Part shown: positions 52,901-64,000 of the stretch, one piece after another
How positions within the stretch are numbered: the stretch's first letter is position 1
How the letters are laid out: every line of letters begins with the position of its first letter
DNA from: Andrena cerasifolii
Taxonomy: Eukaryota > Arthropoda > Insecta > Hymenoptera > Andrenidae
Direction: 5' to 3'
Length of the DNA: 64,000 bases
Assembly (NCBI RefSeq): GCF_050908995.1
Contig: NC_135120.1
Location: forward strand, 14,831,433 to 14,895,432
Made by a program: the position numbers and the translations under genes
Notes under the pieces: model-generated
What the model was told of the DNA's origin: nothing
The model's input: the letters and a program-made list of their open reading frames with translations, nothing else
The model's database searches: none

Positions 52901-55900
52901 ATTCGTGACCATGGAGGGAATCATAACTACGACTGGACTTCACCGTTCGACTAGAGTTGCTTGCTATTAGTTCCGTCGAATGCGTTTCACTCTCGCCCAC
53001 GAGTTGCGAATGCTCGACTTTGTCCTCCGTTGTACAATGTAGGTGCTACTGCAGACTTGATAATTGGAAATGGAGGCCGTGATGCAATTATCTGACAAGC
53101 ATCGTTGAGAAACTAGTGACCTGAACGTCAAAGAAACAAATTGTTCCTTTTTTTTAAAAAAAAAATACCATATGATAACAGAGCATGGGAAAGGAAATTT
53201 TAGGAAGGCTCTTAGTAGTCTTGGAGACCTTAAGCACGAAGTACAACATTGTTTTGTTAAACCGAACGCGACTAAACGTTCACGCTTCAAACTCTGCGTA
53301 CGCGTTGTTTAAGGTCCGAGGGACTTCTGTGAAAAGACCCTTTGATGGGCGCATACGTCTCGCTCGTTAATTGGACGGTTGTGAATTAAGCCCACGTCGA
53401 TTAAAAATCCTCCGGTTTGTGTTGCTACTGAAAGGGGCGTGTCGGAACATTACGAAGGCTTCGCAGCTGCCTATGCATAATGGAACGCATTGCAGAGGTA
53501 CGCCAAGTCTATGGGAATTGCGCGTCGATTCTCTCCGAATTCATGCTTCTCATAATCTAGCGTTTCTAATGACAATCAGTTCCTTAATGAGGCCTGGATT
53601 CTTTCGATAACCAGGAATTTGTGAATCATAGCGAGCCACTGAACGAGAAGATATGAACGCGATAAAGAGATAACCCAAGAAGCTTCAGAATTTAAGAAAC
53701 TATGATGAACGAAATGTAGACTAGAGTAGTGGACGAGTTTGATCGCGTAGTCTCACTAATGAGCCGCACTTTGCGAGGATTGGGCACTTTTAAGATTCTG
53801 GAACGCAGCAAGTTGCTGACGCTGTTGTCAGGATGGAAAAGAACGCGCCGGAAAAGCATGATTCCGCGGACAAGGGTCTTTGCTACGTGCTGCACGTGTC
53901 GTTGCATAGGTTCTAAGCGCACGTCCGAACGCAATCTCGTTGAATTACACGGAGGAACGGGGTACGCTATGAGCCGCGCAAAATCTCGAAGCATCCTATG
54001 GTGTTCGCCGGGGGCGAACGAGACCCCGTAAAAGTACGGTTTCAAAGGGCAGGCCGTTGCGCGCCGCGTGGATCATTTCATTTAACGCGCACGATCGTAT
54101 CTTTTACCTTCTGCCGCCTTGAGCTTGTAATAAGCAGATCGGATTCTACTTTAATTTCCCCGCGACAGCAACGTGGAATTTAAGGCTCTTTACGTGCTCT
54201 TGCGTTTCATTGGATCGCTCGATTTTACGACCACGTGCACTAAACGTGTCCTCCACGACATTATGAGAAACGTAAAGCGTTTAATGTGAACATCCGTTCG
54301 ATTGTTTTTATCGACTATGATGGCCAGAGTTGGCGTCAATAGCGGTGGATTGCTTTTTCACTGGATCTCGATATTCAGGCTTCTTCTAATTGCAATCTAA
54401 ATTGTATTTGGGCCTTTTTTATTGTTTAGAAGTTCTGTTATCCATCACAGAGCAGTAGTTGATTCCACCGGTTTAAAGGTACCATTAATGAATCTTGGGA
54501 TCAATTTCACTTGGAGTTTGGCAAGAAATCGCGTGCACATTAAGAGAAAGCAAATTGCTGTTTCCTAATAGAAATATTGTGAGAGAGACGAGTTTTATAG
54601 GAACGATCGCGAGCTCGGCGAGTGCAATTAATCAAGAGTCGGGGGAAAGTTCGACGAACGCCTGAACGCCAGGATCGTGGAAGGAAAATGGAGAAGAACG
54701 AGGCGTCTACTCTATACTTTGCACCGTTGGCGATCGACATTCCCGACATACTTTCGCGCTCTTGTGGAAGGCTTGTTTTTGATAGCCTGTTACGCGTGAA
54801 ACGGATAGGCGATGGCTTAATTGAAAATTTGCCGATACCAGGATGGTGTTCTTAATTTCGTTCGACGCGAAAGTTTTCTACGCTTTGACGAGGAGGTGAC
54901 AAATTGATCATTAGCGCGTAAGAACGCTTTGGTACTCGTCGAATAAAGTTCGACGCTAACTTTATCTCGTGCTGCGCGATAATCCCTGCGATAAATCTTC
55001 CATGTTTGTCAAAGGAACTTTCGATGTACCGAGCAAATGATTGTTGAATTGCATTAATCGTGGAAAGTAATATTAATCGCTTGTTGTGATAGGTTGAAGA
55101 GCGAGAGTGAACCCGAGTTATACCGTAATATGTCATCTTTTAAACCTCGAGAGATCCAATTTTTCATGGTCTTCCCGGACATCCAAGCTTTAAAACGGTT
55201 ACTCAGATTTTTTTACTGTTATTAACACCATGCATAGTTGAACTGCACTTGATCCAAGAAAGTGACAGCCTGTTTAACACATCCTACATTCGTCACTGAC
55301 ATCTTTGCAGTGCCCTAGTACACTACCCAAATTCTAATAAGCACGTTACAACAATAATGCTCAAGAAGCATCTTGTAGAGCGAGAGTGAACTGCCTTCAA
55401 CAATTTAACATCTCCTTGGTCGTTACATTTCCTCCTCCGTAAGAAACCGTTCAATCCTCGATGAGCAGATCCAGCATCACGGGTGGAAAGAGTACGCCGA
55501 GGTCACAGAAGAAGTAGGAGATGAAACGTATAGCGTATATAGTTTTTGGAGGCTAGCATAGAAAGGACTCGCTCACACTATTGTGTGTAGGCGTTTTGAC
55601 CCTGTAACGTGATGCGAAAAACACCTTTGGTGGCCGTACACTCGAGCGGGCCGCTTTACACACCGCTGGGGTGTGTCCTAAGTACCCTACTATATGTCTT
55701 CCACCCATTCTCAGCGCCTTTTAATGTTCAGCCTGAAAGGGGAGCGCGGTTCGCCGTGACGCGTGGACAACATCAGCCGTCCCGTGCTACTTACGCCCAT
55801 TCCCTCGAATATCCCCCTCGAAACGGGGACCACGACAGTTCTCCCGACTTTTTGCTGTTATTGACATCACCGCTGGCGAGCACCTCGAACGGCACGTATC

Positions 55901-58900
55901 GCCAATTACGAGAAGAATCGATCGGCTGGCAGAGCATGATACGTGCCCCAGGTCCGAACAATTAAGTGAAACGCGCTGTTCCCGGCCGGACCTGGGCACA
56001 CGGTTCCCCGATCGTGTCGTTCAGCCTGGAACCGTTCTCCACAGTGCGAGCAGGTAAAACCCTCCCCCATAACGCCCCCCCCCCTAACACTAACATTGAA
56101 GTACGCACGATAATTAATTGCTAGCTTAATCGGAGTATTAAACGCCTGCGAAGTCTTTAGATACGGAAGCATATACTTTGGACGTGTGTACGATGCGAGT
56201 ATGTGTGTGCAGGCTGGAAAATCGAGTATAGCAAGGCAGTGTATTCAGAATTAAGCGAGATACGAGATTTTTGTCTCCGGGAGAGATGGGGAATATCGCG
56301 CGATCAAGCCAGATAATATTAGAGACGCGTTAATTTCTTTAAACACCTATGTTCTAGCTTGTTTTTTCACCAATAAAGTGACTATACGTGATCAGTGTTA
56401 TACCAAGATCAGGACAATAGGATAGCAGGTAAATTACAGAAAGATTCCTCTTTCGAAGTTTTCCTCTTCATCTTCGCGAACGGTTTCTCTGGCAAGTAAC
56501 GCGGGCAAGTAGTAACGCCTAGCGCTTGGTCAGACACAGTTCAGTAATTCGTGCCGCGTACAGGCTACCGTGTAATAGGCGTTTTAAGAATCAGGAAAGT
56601 GTTAACTTGATTGCATGATATTCACTTCGCGATATAAGTGAATCCTCCAGAAATAAAGCTCCCGTATCTCGATTCGATTTAGAGACACTAGCCTGTAACC
56701 TTCTTAATTTCACGCCCTGCACGTCTCTTGATACGCTATTCTATACGTGTTTGTCATGGTTCTATCCGTTTGCGTGTCTGTGTTTGTACGTCTGCGTGTC
56801 TGTGTCTACAGTGGTGGCTTATCCGTTCGATTACGGGACTATTGCGGGACTCGCGTTATGCTGAACGGTTATCGGTACACGGAACGCGATCGATCGTTTC
56901 GAGATTACGAGAAATGGTATGCACGCCCGACGACGAGTACGACGAAAATCTTAGCACGCCAACTACTATCAGCATCGTGACGATGCGATACCGCGGGCAC
57001 AGATCCTGGAGCCTGAGATAACACATTGGCCACGGGGCTTTGAAATCCATTCTGCTTGGTCGATTCGCGGACCATGGGCAGCGAGAACCGAAGACCAATA
57101 TATATTCTTCTGAGAAAATTCATTACAATCAGGATAAATTGATGCAATCTGTTAAGTGGGTCAGAAAAGCCATTTGCGCAATTAGAGTTTTAGATCGTTC
57201 TACCAAACTTTGGGTATTCAGGATATTCTAGGGGAGCGAATGAATCAGCTATTCCTGTACCTTCTGAAGGAATAAACGTAGATATCGGTGGGACTATATT
57301 CCAAGGAATGACAATGATTCTCCTGACAATTAAACGATGCTTGAGCATTGTTCGATCTAAGTGCTCCAGGATCGTACCTACGATTCACCTCACCTTTCCA
57401 TCATCGTAATGAATTTCTATTATTCTACGAGCGTATATAGTGTATACCAATTACGAATACTACAGAATGCACAACAATGGTTAGTCTCGTCGTTCTCCGT
57501 TGCTCGTGAAACTTTTTCGAAATTCGCTCGCAGCTGACTTAAAAAAGTGGACGCGGAAAGCATAGGGAGAAATATTTCCACGCGGCTCACGCATCGAAAA
57601 GCCGATTGCGCGAAACTTCCCGGGGGGAATCCGCTTGTTGTGTCGCCGACCAATTAATCGAAACGAAAGTGCGAACTCGTCGAACCGTGTCCGGCCAGAA
57701 TTTTCCACTTCCCTTCGTTCTCGCTGGCGGGGAAAATGAAACGGAAGCAAGCGTGTAACGCGGAAGCAGCGTTGCTGGCCGCGTATATACACCACTGCGT
57801 CACGTGAACCCGAGTGGTATCGACTTCCGTGCTTTCGCGCTCGACGAAACGGAATACATTGCGATCTAATACACAGGAAGCACGTGATCGACGAGGGACT
57901 TGGCCATTTTTCGCGAGGGACTACGCTGGAAAGCGGAGCCGATTCGAAAACTGCTCTAATTTGGAAGCGCCCTTGCAACCCCTTACGCGAACCGCGTCAT
58001 TATTCCAGCTACATCGATCTTTAGAGTACCATCCAATTATCGTTACGCGAAAGACACGCTTCGTTAAGTTCGCGGAAAATACCCAGTAAAAACACAACTG
58101 TTGTCATGGAAAAATTGCGCCCTTTGTCTCCATCACTTGTTGAAGCGTCGAATACTACGGGGATGATAAGAGACATCGCGAAGTTCGCTAATACTCTGAC
58201 AAGGTCGGAAAGTAGCTGGTCACGAAGGTTACCCTTCGAGCAGCCTCTCGTTCAAGCCTACCATGGAATACAGAATCGAATTCTATCTAGACATTACAGG
58301 AAACATTAATTGGAGCGCGTCCATGCTGGTTCGAACCTGTGGTATGGAAATTATGCCGTCGATGGTCGTTTTAATGCGTCCGAGCGATCGATCGATAAAT
58401 TCTCGAGCGTGACACGTTGCGCGCCATATATTCCAATATAGTCGTTGAACTTATCCCTGTGTCCCTTCCTTCACGTTTCGCGAGCGTTTCCCCAGAAACG
58501 ATTGATTTCGACGTGCACACGACGAACGAGATCCGCAGCTGTGCCTGCGCGATTTGTCTCGCTGCCTTTCATCCCCTTACGTCCATCCACTTTGCCTGCC
58601 TCAACCGTTGAGCGACTTTTTTACAAGCAGCCTGGCTTTGTGCGTTTCCTCCAACATTTCACGGTACAAAGCGATTGAGTTCGGAAGAAGTGGCCCGGTC
58701 TGGAGGTTTAAAGCTATCCCTAGGTTCGAAGTGTGCAGTTTCAAGTGGAAAATGTTTTACTTAAGTCTACATTCGTTAGTGAACTAAGATTAGGCTAATT
58801 GTGTCGGGTGTTTCGACGGTTCCAACCGTGGTGCAAATTGCACCGTCCGCCAAATTTCATTTGGAAGCAAATTTCTTTAAGTACGCGGCTCCGTTCCATC

Positions 58901-60287
58901 GTTAATTGGAGCGTATGAAAGACGATCGTTTCTCGCTACGCGTTGAAGAAACTTTAATTGACCGAATAATACTTTTACATCGTAGACCATGCGGGATTTC
59001 ATGTCCCAGACCGCGCAGGCACGCGGCTTCTAATAATACTACCTTAAAGCGTACCGATTATTAAAGCACCATCTAATTATTTCTAGGACCTATCTGGTAA
59101 GCCTCGTTTGCTAATGGCGATGCTTTCGTCGAATAGATTACTTTACGGTTCTCGAAGTCGATCGTCGCCGATCACGATTACCGATCGATGCTTAATCGTT
59201 CAATCTCTCGTTCCCCCCATTCCCAATCCCCCCCTAGAAGTATATTGCTTGGCCAAGCGTCAGTGACGTTGCACTTGTTGAATTGACTAGTACCATCGTT
59301 ATACGTGTTTCGAGTTCGTGACCGACCCTACGTCGTCGCTCTCCCGCCACCGGCCAAGACGACGAGGACGTAATCTCGCGTAAATACGCCAGCAAAGCTT
59401 CACTTCCGTCAACCATCGCATTTAGTATTGACTGGATTCACGTGCCACGCGCTGGCACAGACCTTAAACGCTTAAACCCTTACGCGCGCACACTATTACG
59501 CTTAAATTCGTAGGTTGCCTGGATTCACAGTCCATTCGCGTACAGCGTACTCGATACTCGTTGGTGAAAACCAATTTCAAGCTGGCGAGAAATCAACTGG
59601 GGCCGCTAAATCGTTAGCCAAGTGTGACGTATGAAAGAGGATATTATGCGAGGGGCATAGCAGTCAAGCGATGTGAGTTCACTTTTGGACGATTCTTTAG
59701 TTCCAAAGCCGTGACACCTCGTAGACTACTGTTACATTTGTTCCGTTTGTTTTGTGACTTTCGGTAATATTAAACTCGGTCTGGGAGTTCTCAATCTACT
59801 CTCGTGGACTGACATCACTCTCCTCCTGTTAGCTGGTAGATAGGGTATTAGTATCGGGGACACAGCATCGGGATCGGCTATTATATACTCAAGTCACCGA
59901 AAACGTTTTGTGCTGAAGTCCCGAAGTGATTAAAAACACTTGTGTTCATAAAAATGATGTTTCGGCACGTCACGCGATGCCGCGATAATCAGGTCAGTCT
60001 GGAAGATGAGAACATTCACAATTCACTTTTTCGATGCCTTCACCTTAAAAATCGATCCCTGCGGAAGATCCTCGACATCGCCTAATACCCCATCCAACGA
60101 TACTCGAAACCAAATGTCAACAAGGGAACCAAGTTAACTGAGACACCGGTTAAGAGCATAAGAAACGCATCAGCCAGCAAAGATCATGTTCATAAAAGAG
60201 TAATTACACCTACAATTTGACCCAACCCCCGAATCTCGAGTACGCCTTACATAAGTTTTCGTGTCCTCACTTGATCATGATACTCAC
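40953..60287 (-). other. unc-13 intron, 19.3 kb
   Basis: Intron between the giant exon and the 44-nt exon, starting GTGAGT and ending TTAG in the sense direction. It is the largest intron in the window and a likely place for alternative promoters and first exons of shorter isoforms, but I could not identify one. It contains the 18-bp palindrome at 48078, a cluster of TAGAAAA motifs at 48620-48840, a T8A10 run at 53148-53165 and a GT-rich stretch at 56765-56815. The many short open frames on both strands look like chance. Confidence 0.75.
48078..48095. repeat. 18-bp perfect palindrome
   Basis: CTACCCGCTAGCGGGTAG, complementary to itself throughout, with no loop. It is within the 19.3-kb intron. 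It could be a dimeric protein-binding site or chance. Confidence 0.6.
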
Positions 60288-63200
60288 TGCTGTGGGTCCC
60301 TGAGTGATAGTAGTCTCCTTTGTGGCCTCCTCGACCTCCTTCAGCTTCTCCTCGGCCTTGCGTTCCTTCAGAGCTTTCAGCAGCTTCCACTTGGAGCCGG
60401 GCGGGCCAGGGCTCACCTGGCCCTCTTTCAGCGTGGCGTCGGAGCTACCGCAAGACGAGGAGTCGATTTTGATTTTCGGCAGGCTCAAGGTAGCCGTGGT
60501 CGCGGTCTCGGCGCTGCCGGCACCGTCGCGCTCCAGCCCTTCGAGGACAGTGCTCTCCGAGTCCCAAGCACCATGGATGCTGACGGACACCTCGCTGGGA
60601 GGGACACTGACGCTGCCCTCGCGAGACGGTGGCTCCGAGCCAGGATGGACTTTCTCGCCGTGACGAAGTGTCGAGCCCTCGGAGCTGCGTCTGGACTCTT
60701 CCTCTTCGACATCCTTCGGTAGATCCTCTTCCTCCTCCTCTTCTTCCTCCTCTTCGTCCATCGACTGGACAGGACTGTCGGGGCCCGAGGTCTCGCCAGA
60801 GGAACCCTCCACCGACGACGGTGGCTTCTCCTTCCTGGCTTCCTCCTCGTTCGCCCACGTATGGTAATCGGTCACCCTTGCAAACACCGACTCGATGCTC
60901 ACCGCAGACTTCCGCCTAGGGATCGGCTTCTCGTCGCGATACCTGTCCCTCTCCTCTATACGGCGTTCCTTCGTGATGGTTCCGTTGATCTTGGTAGCCC
61001 TCACCTCTTCCCCCCTCGCTTCCCTGTCTTCTTTCACCGGTTCCTTGGGCATTGTGCTCGCCTTCAGCTTCAATTCCTTCAGCACGAACGACATCTTCTC
61101 CTTCACCACTTCGTCCGGCTGGTAGTGCTCAGTCTCCTCGGGCTCCTCCACCAGCACCTCTCCCATCTCTACCTCGGTCTGCGACTGCCTTTCGAGCTCC
61201 TCCAGCTTCTTCAGCTCGTATCGGTACCACTCGTCCTCAGAATCGATCGAGTCCTCCGTGCTCTGCCGCCTGGAGGACACCCTCGACGTGCTTCTGTAGG
61301 AATGCGTGCTCCGGTTGTCTTCGTCTAGCTCGCCAGCGCGTCCGGGCCACGGAATTTCGAGGGACTGCTGGTGACGCGGCAGGAATCGGCTGCCCGGCGT
61401 TTGTCCTCTCGTGCTCGAGGCTGACGGGCTCCCCTCTGACGGAGGCGCCTCCTCCGATATGCTGGTCACCAATTCCGGTAGCCTGGTGCTGCTAGACTTC
61501 TCACTCTTCTCACTTTTCTCCGACATATCCTCGGGGTACTCGAAACTCGTCTCCAGAGCCTGGATGGTCCCCTCCTCGGATCTCTTGTCGTTGTTGGACT
61601 CCTCGCTGAGTGGCTGCTCGTCGGACACCGTGGACGATTGCCGTTGACGATACTTGCCCAGCGCCCTAGAAACAGCGAACTCCATGCTCGCGCCGCCCAT
61701 CAGGGTCACTGGAGGAAGCTTCGGGGCCTTCTCGTTGGGAGCCTCGTCGGAGCTGCCCGTAGATCGCTTGATGTCACCGACAGTTTGGAATATGGAAGAG
61801 CCACCGGACCCAGAACCAGTGCTCTTCCCCGACGTTTCTTCCTCGAAACCACCCATTTGGTCAGAAGCATCGTAATCGATCTCCTTCCTCTGGTCCTTCT
61901 CTTTACTCCATCCATCCTGGAGCGCCTGCTGCTGCAGCTGCTCTTGATGCTGCTGTATTTGCTGTTGAAGTGCCTGCTGCTGCTGCTGAAGGTTCTGCTG
62001 CTGCTGCTGCTGTATGTACTCGATCTGCTGCGGGGATAACTGTTGCACTGCCTGTGGCTGAGGCTGAGCAACCGGCTGCGGCACCGGTTTGCGCTTCGTG
62101 CTGGCGGTTTTCACTTTGGCGAAGAAAGGTGTGTCCTGGTTCACGTCGGACATCACGCTGTCCTCGTCCTCCGATAAACCGCTTTGCCTGCCACTGCCCC
62201 ATTCAGTCTCGGACTGCTCGGGATCGGATAAGGACTGTGATTGATGGCTCCGTCTTTTCGCTTTCTGCAGGATCCCAGATACCGTAGAGACCAGAGTGTG
62301 CTTCTTCTTCTTCCTGGCTGCCTGACCCCTGCCACGACCTCTAGCCGACCCAGCTTCCGCCGAGAGGTTTTGCTGCGCCTCCTGCGACATGTCGAGGTCC
62401 TCCCGTCTAACACCACCGGGCAACGAGTGGCTTCTGTGCCTTTTGCTCAGGTGCAAGTCGGGCAGCCAGTTGCTCATAGAGTTCATCGCGTTCTTCAACG
62501 GCGAACCTCGCCTGACTTTCTTCGTAGCCTTGGCGTTCTCCATCTCGTGGTCCTTCAAGTTCGTGGCGATGCTGATGTATCCGGACTGGGACACGATCAC
62601 GCTGGATGCGTCGTAGTATTCACCCTGTGGATGCTGCGACTGGTCGATAGGCCTGCCGCTCTCGTGGTCCTGGATGTACTGATGCTCCCGTTGCCATTGC
62701 CTCTGGTAGCCATCGGAGAGTTGTGCGCTTTCGGAACTACTCAGTCTTTGACTATAGGGTTGGTATTGCTGCTGATAGGCCTGCGGATAGTTCTGGTTCG
62801 CGTAGGTGTGGTGGTACTGGTGTGCCTGGTAGGCCGGTGGTTGGGGGTACCTCCTGTCGGTATAAGGACTCTGAGCGTAGCTACCATCGGACGTCAGTGA
62901 CCTGATACTAGACGACGTAGAGTCGTGGGGTATCTGGTCCTCCATCGAGTTCAGCCAGGAGCACTCGTTCGTCTCCGTTCGCGGCAAGTTCGCGCTGGTT
63001 GGGTAGTAGGATAAAGCGTCAGTGATGTTCCCCGTGGGGAACATTGTGCGATACACCGCAGCTTTGTACGCCTCGTGGTTCATCAGTCCGTCCGTGTACA
63101 TAACGCTCCTCAGTGGTTTCTTCGCGTGGGCGATCATAGCTGTCTCCGTGTACTGCGCCGAGCCCATGCTGTCCTGATAATTATTAAAGTTCTCCATCGC

Positions 63201-64000
63201 CTCTGGATAGTAGCCCGTCGTCGTAGTCTTTGGACCGTAGGTCCCAGAGCCGCTGGTGTATACGCTAGTGATAACCTCTTGTCGGTTGCTGCCAGCTACG
63301 GAATAGATGGCTGGCTGTTCGGACCTGTATATGTAATCCAGCGTGGTGCCGGGTGCCACGGTGTCGTAGGTGTGCTGCAACGTTTGCTGACGACCTCGTT
63401 TCTTAGGGCTCTGACAGGTGGTCGCGATAGGCGCTGGTGGAGGTACGAAGCTGTAGTCTTCCTTGGTGGTCGGTGTCTTCATGGAGGTGAATGCTGACAG
63501 ATGATTCATCGTCGCGGTAAACGAGTGGCTAGTGACCGTGGTGGCGGCGTTAGCAAAAGCGTCTCTGCCTTCGGGCGTGTCGTACAAAGGTTCCTGCGTG
63601 ATTACCGCAGTTGTGGTCTCTGGAAGAGGTGGTATGGGACTGGTGGGCCTGATCGACGTCGTAGTTGGTATCAGGCTCGCTCTGGCGTGGTCCACCGAGT
63701 ACGACGTGAGCATCTTGCTAATTGAACTCTTCGGAGAGCTCGGTGACTTGTCCAAGCTGCTCCACCCGCTCATGGAGGATAGGCCGGAATCTGATTTCGC
63801 CGCGACGATGTTAGCGACACCGCCGGGCTTGGCGGTGTGCTTAGGCGACACGCGCGGCGATTTGGGCGAGTGTGGGGTTCGCGGACTTAGGCGACCCTGC
63901 TCCAGGGACACAAGCTTCTCCGCGCTTCGCAGATACGTAGGGCTCTGGGAACTCTTGGTGTCGGGCTCCCTCTGATCGGAGCCTGGCATCAGGAACGAGT
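60288..64000 (-). CDS. unc-13: unc-13, giant N-terminal exon (partial at 5' end)
   Basis: Long open frame, about 1237 codons, still open at the window edge, so the exon may start outside. Numbering from the Met at 63989, it is mostly low-complexity and probably disordered. It has Ser/Pro-rich SP motifs (33-90), a Tyr/Gln/Pro-rich stretch (370-415), a basic patch around KRHRSHSLPGG (516-526), a KKKK segment (560-563), a Gln-rich run (650-690), SEK repeats (823-831), a Glu/Lys coiled-coil-like part near DEWYRYELKKLEELE (919-933), ten Glu in a row (1079-1088) and the charged motif SKWKLLKALKERKAEEK (1199-1215). I recognise the last motif as the region preceding the conserved core of insect Unc-13. 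The frame runs six codons past a donor GCA|GTGAGT at 60288/60287 before a stop, so the exon ends after residue 1234 in phase 0, matching the exon at 40952. In flies, long Unc13 N-termini position the protein at the active zone; a similar role here is inference. Attribution rests on this motif, strand and phase. Confidence 0.85.
61925..62035 (-). repeat. unc-13: CAG-rich (polyglutamine) coding repeat in unc-13
   Basis: The minus strand carries runs of CAG/CAA codons encoding a Gln-rich segment (residues about 650-690 of the N-terminal exon) with interspersed Leu, Ile and His. The mix of CAG and CAA indicates an older, interrupted repeat. It may form a coiled coil or a disordered interaction region. 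Confidence 0.85.

Noticed and set aside
55906..56172. Minus-strand frame with FTCSHCGERFQ, resembling the start of a C2H2 zinc finger
   Set aside because: The spacing after the two Cys does not give the Leu and His pair of a C2H2 finger, and it is isolated with no adjoining fingers.
58325..58345. GGTTCGAACC, resembling the B box of a tRNA gene
   Set aside because: Flanking bases do not form a T-arm stem and no acceptor, D or anticodon arms can be drawn upstream.
62241..62900. 219-codon + strand open frame and several others between 60.2 and 64 kb
   Set aside because: They are antisense shadows of the N-terminal unc-13 exon, rich in Leu/Val because the coding strand is rich in Gln/Ser/Tyr codons.

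Overview
The window is animal nuclear DNA, most likely from an insect and probably a hymenopteran (bee-like). It has sparse short exons with GT-AG introns of 1.5 to 19 kb, dense CpG, abundant AT, GA/CT and GT microsatellites, and small non-autonomous DNA transposons. There are no bacterial features. The species assignment is inference.

Every coding segment I can support belongs to one minus-strand gene, unc-13 (the Munc13 family of synaptic-vesicle priming factors). The gene runs through the whole window and leaves it at both ends. In transcription order (high to low coordinates) the exons are: a giant N-terminal exon (60288 to beyond 64000); a 44-nt exon (40909-40952); a 91-nt exon carrying HPGDNPFYSNIDSMPDIR (39259-39349); a 78-nt exon (31042-31119); a complete diacylglycerol/phorbol-ester-binding C1 domain exon (26206-26425); a charged linker exon (22952-23072); and two homologous 107-nt exons (16119-16225 and 10323-10429), each encoding the end of the C1-C2B linker plus the first strand of C2B. 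All splice phases agree, so the exons join into one continuous reading frame of about 1457 codons when one of the last two exons is used. The rest of C2B, the MUN domain and C2C must lie beyond position 1. The true start lies beyond 64000.

The main finding is the pair of 107-nt exons. They have equal length, identical entry and exit phases and 17 of 35 identical residues. Using both, or neither, breaks the frame. They are therefore very probably mutually exclusive exons that swap the piece of protein joining the C1 regulatory domain to the Ca2+/phospholipid-binding C2B domain.

The remainder is intron. It holds two MITE-like elements with clear terminal inverted repeats: a 650-bp element flanked by TTAA (5609-6266) and a 385-bp element flanked by TA (20402-20790). 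It also holds several microsatellites, a 47-bp tandem repeat, a perfect 14-bp-stem hairpin 74 nt downstream of a donor site, and one weak plus-strand exon candidate (33844-33908). I found no tRNA, rRNA, CRISPR array or second gene that I can support, and no promoter.
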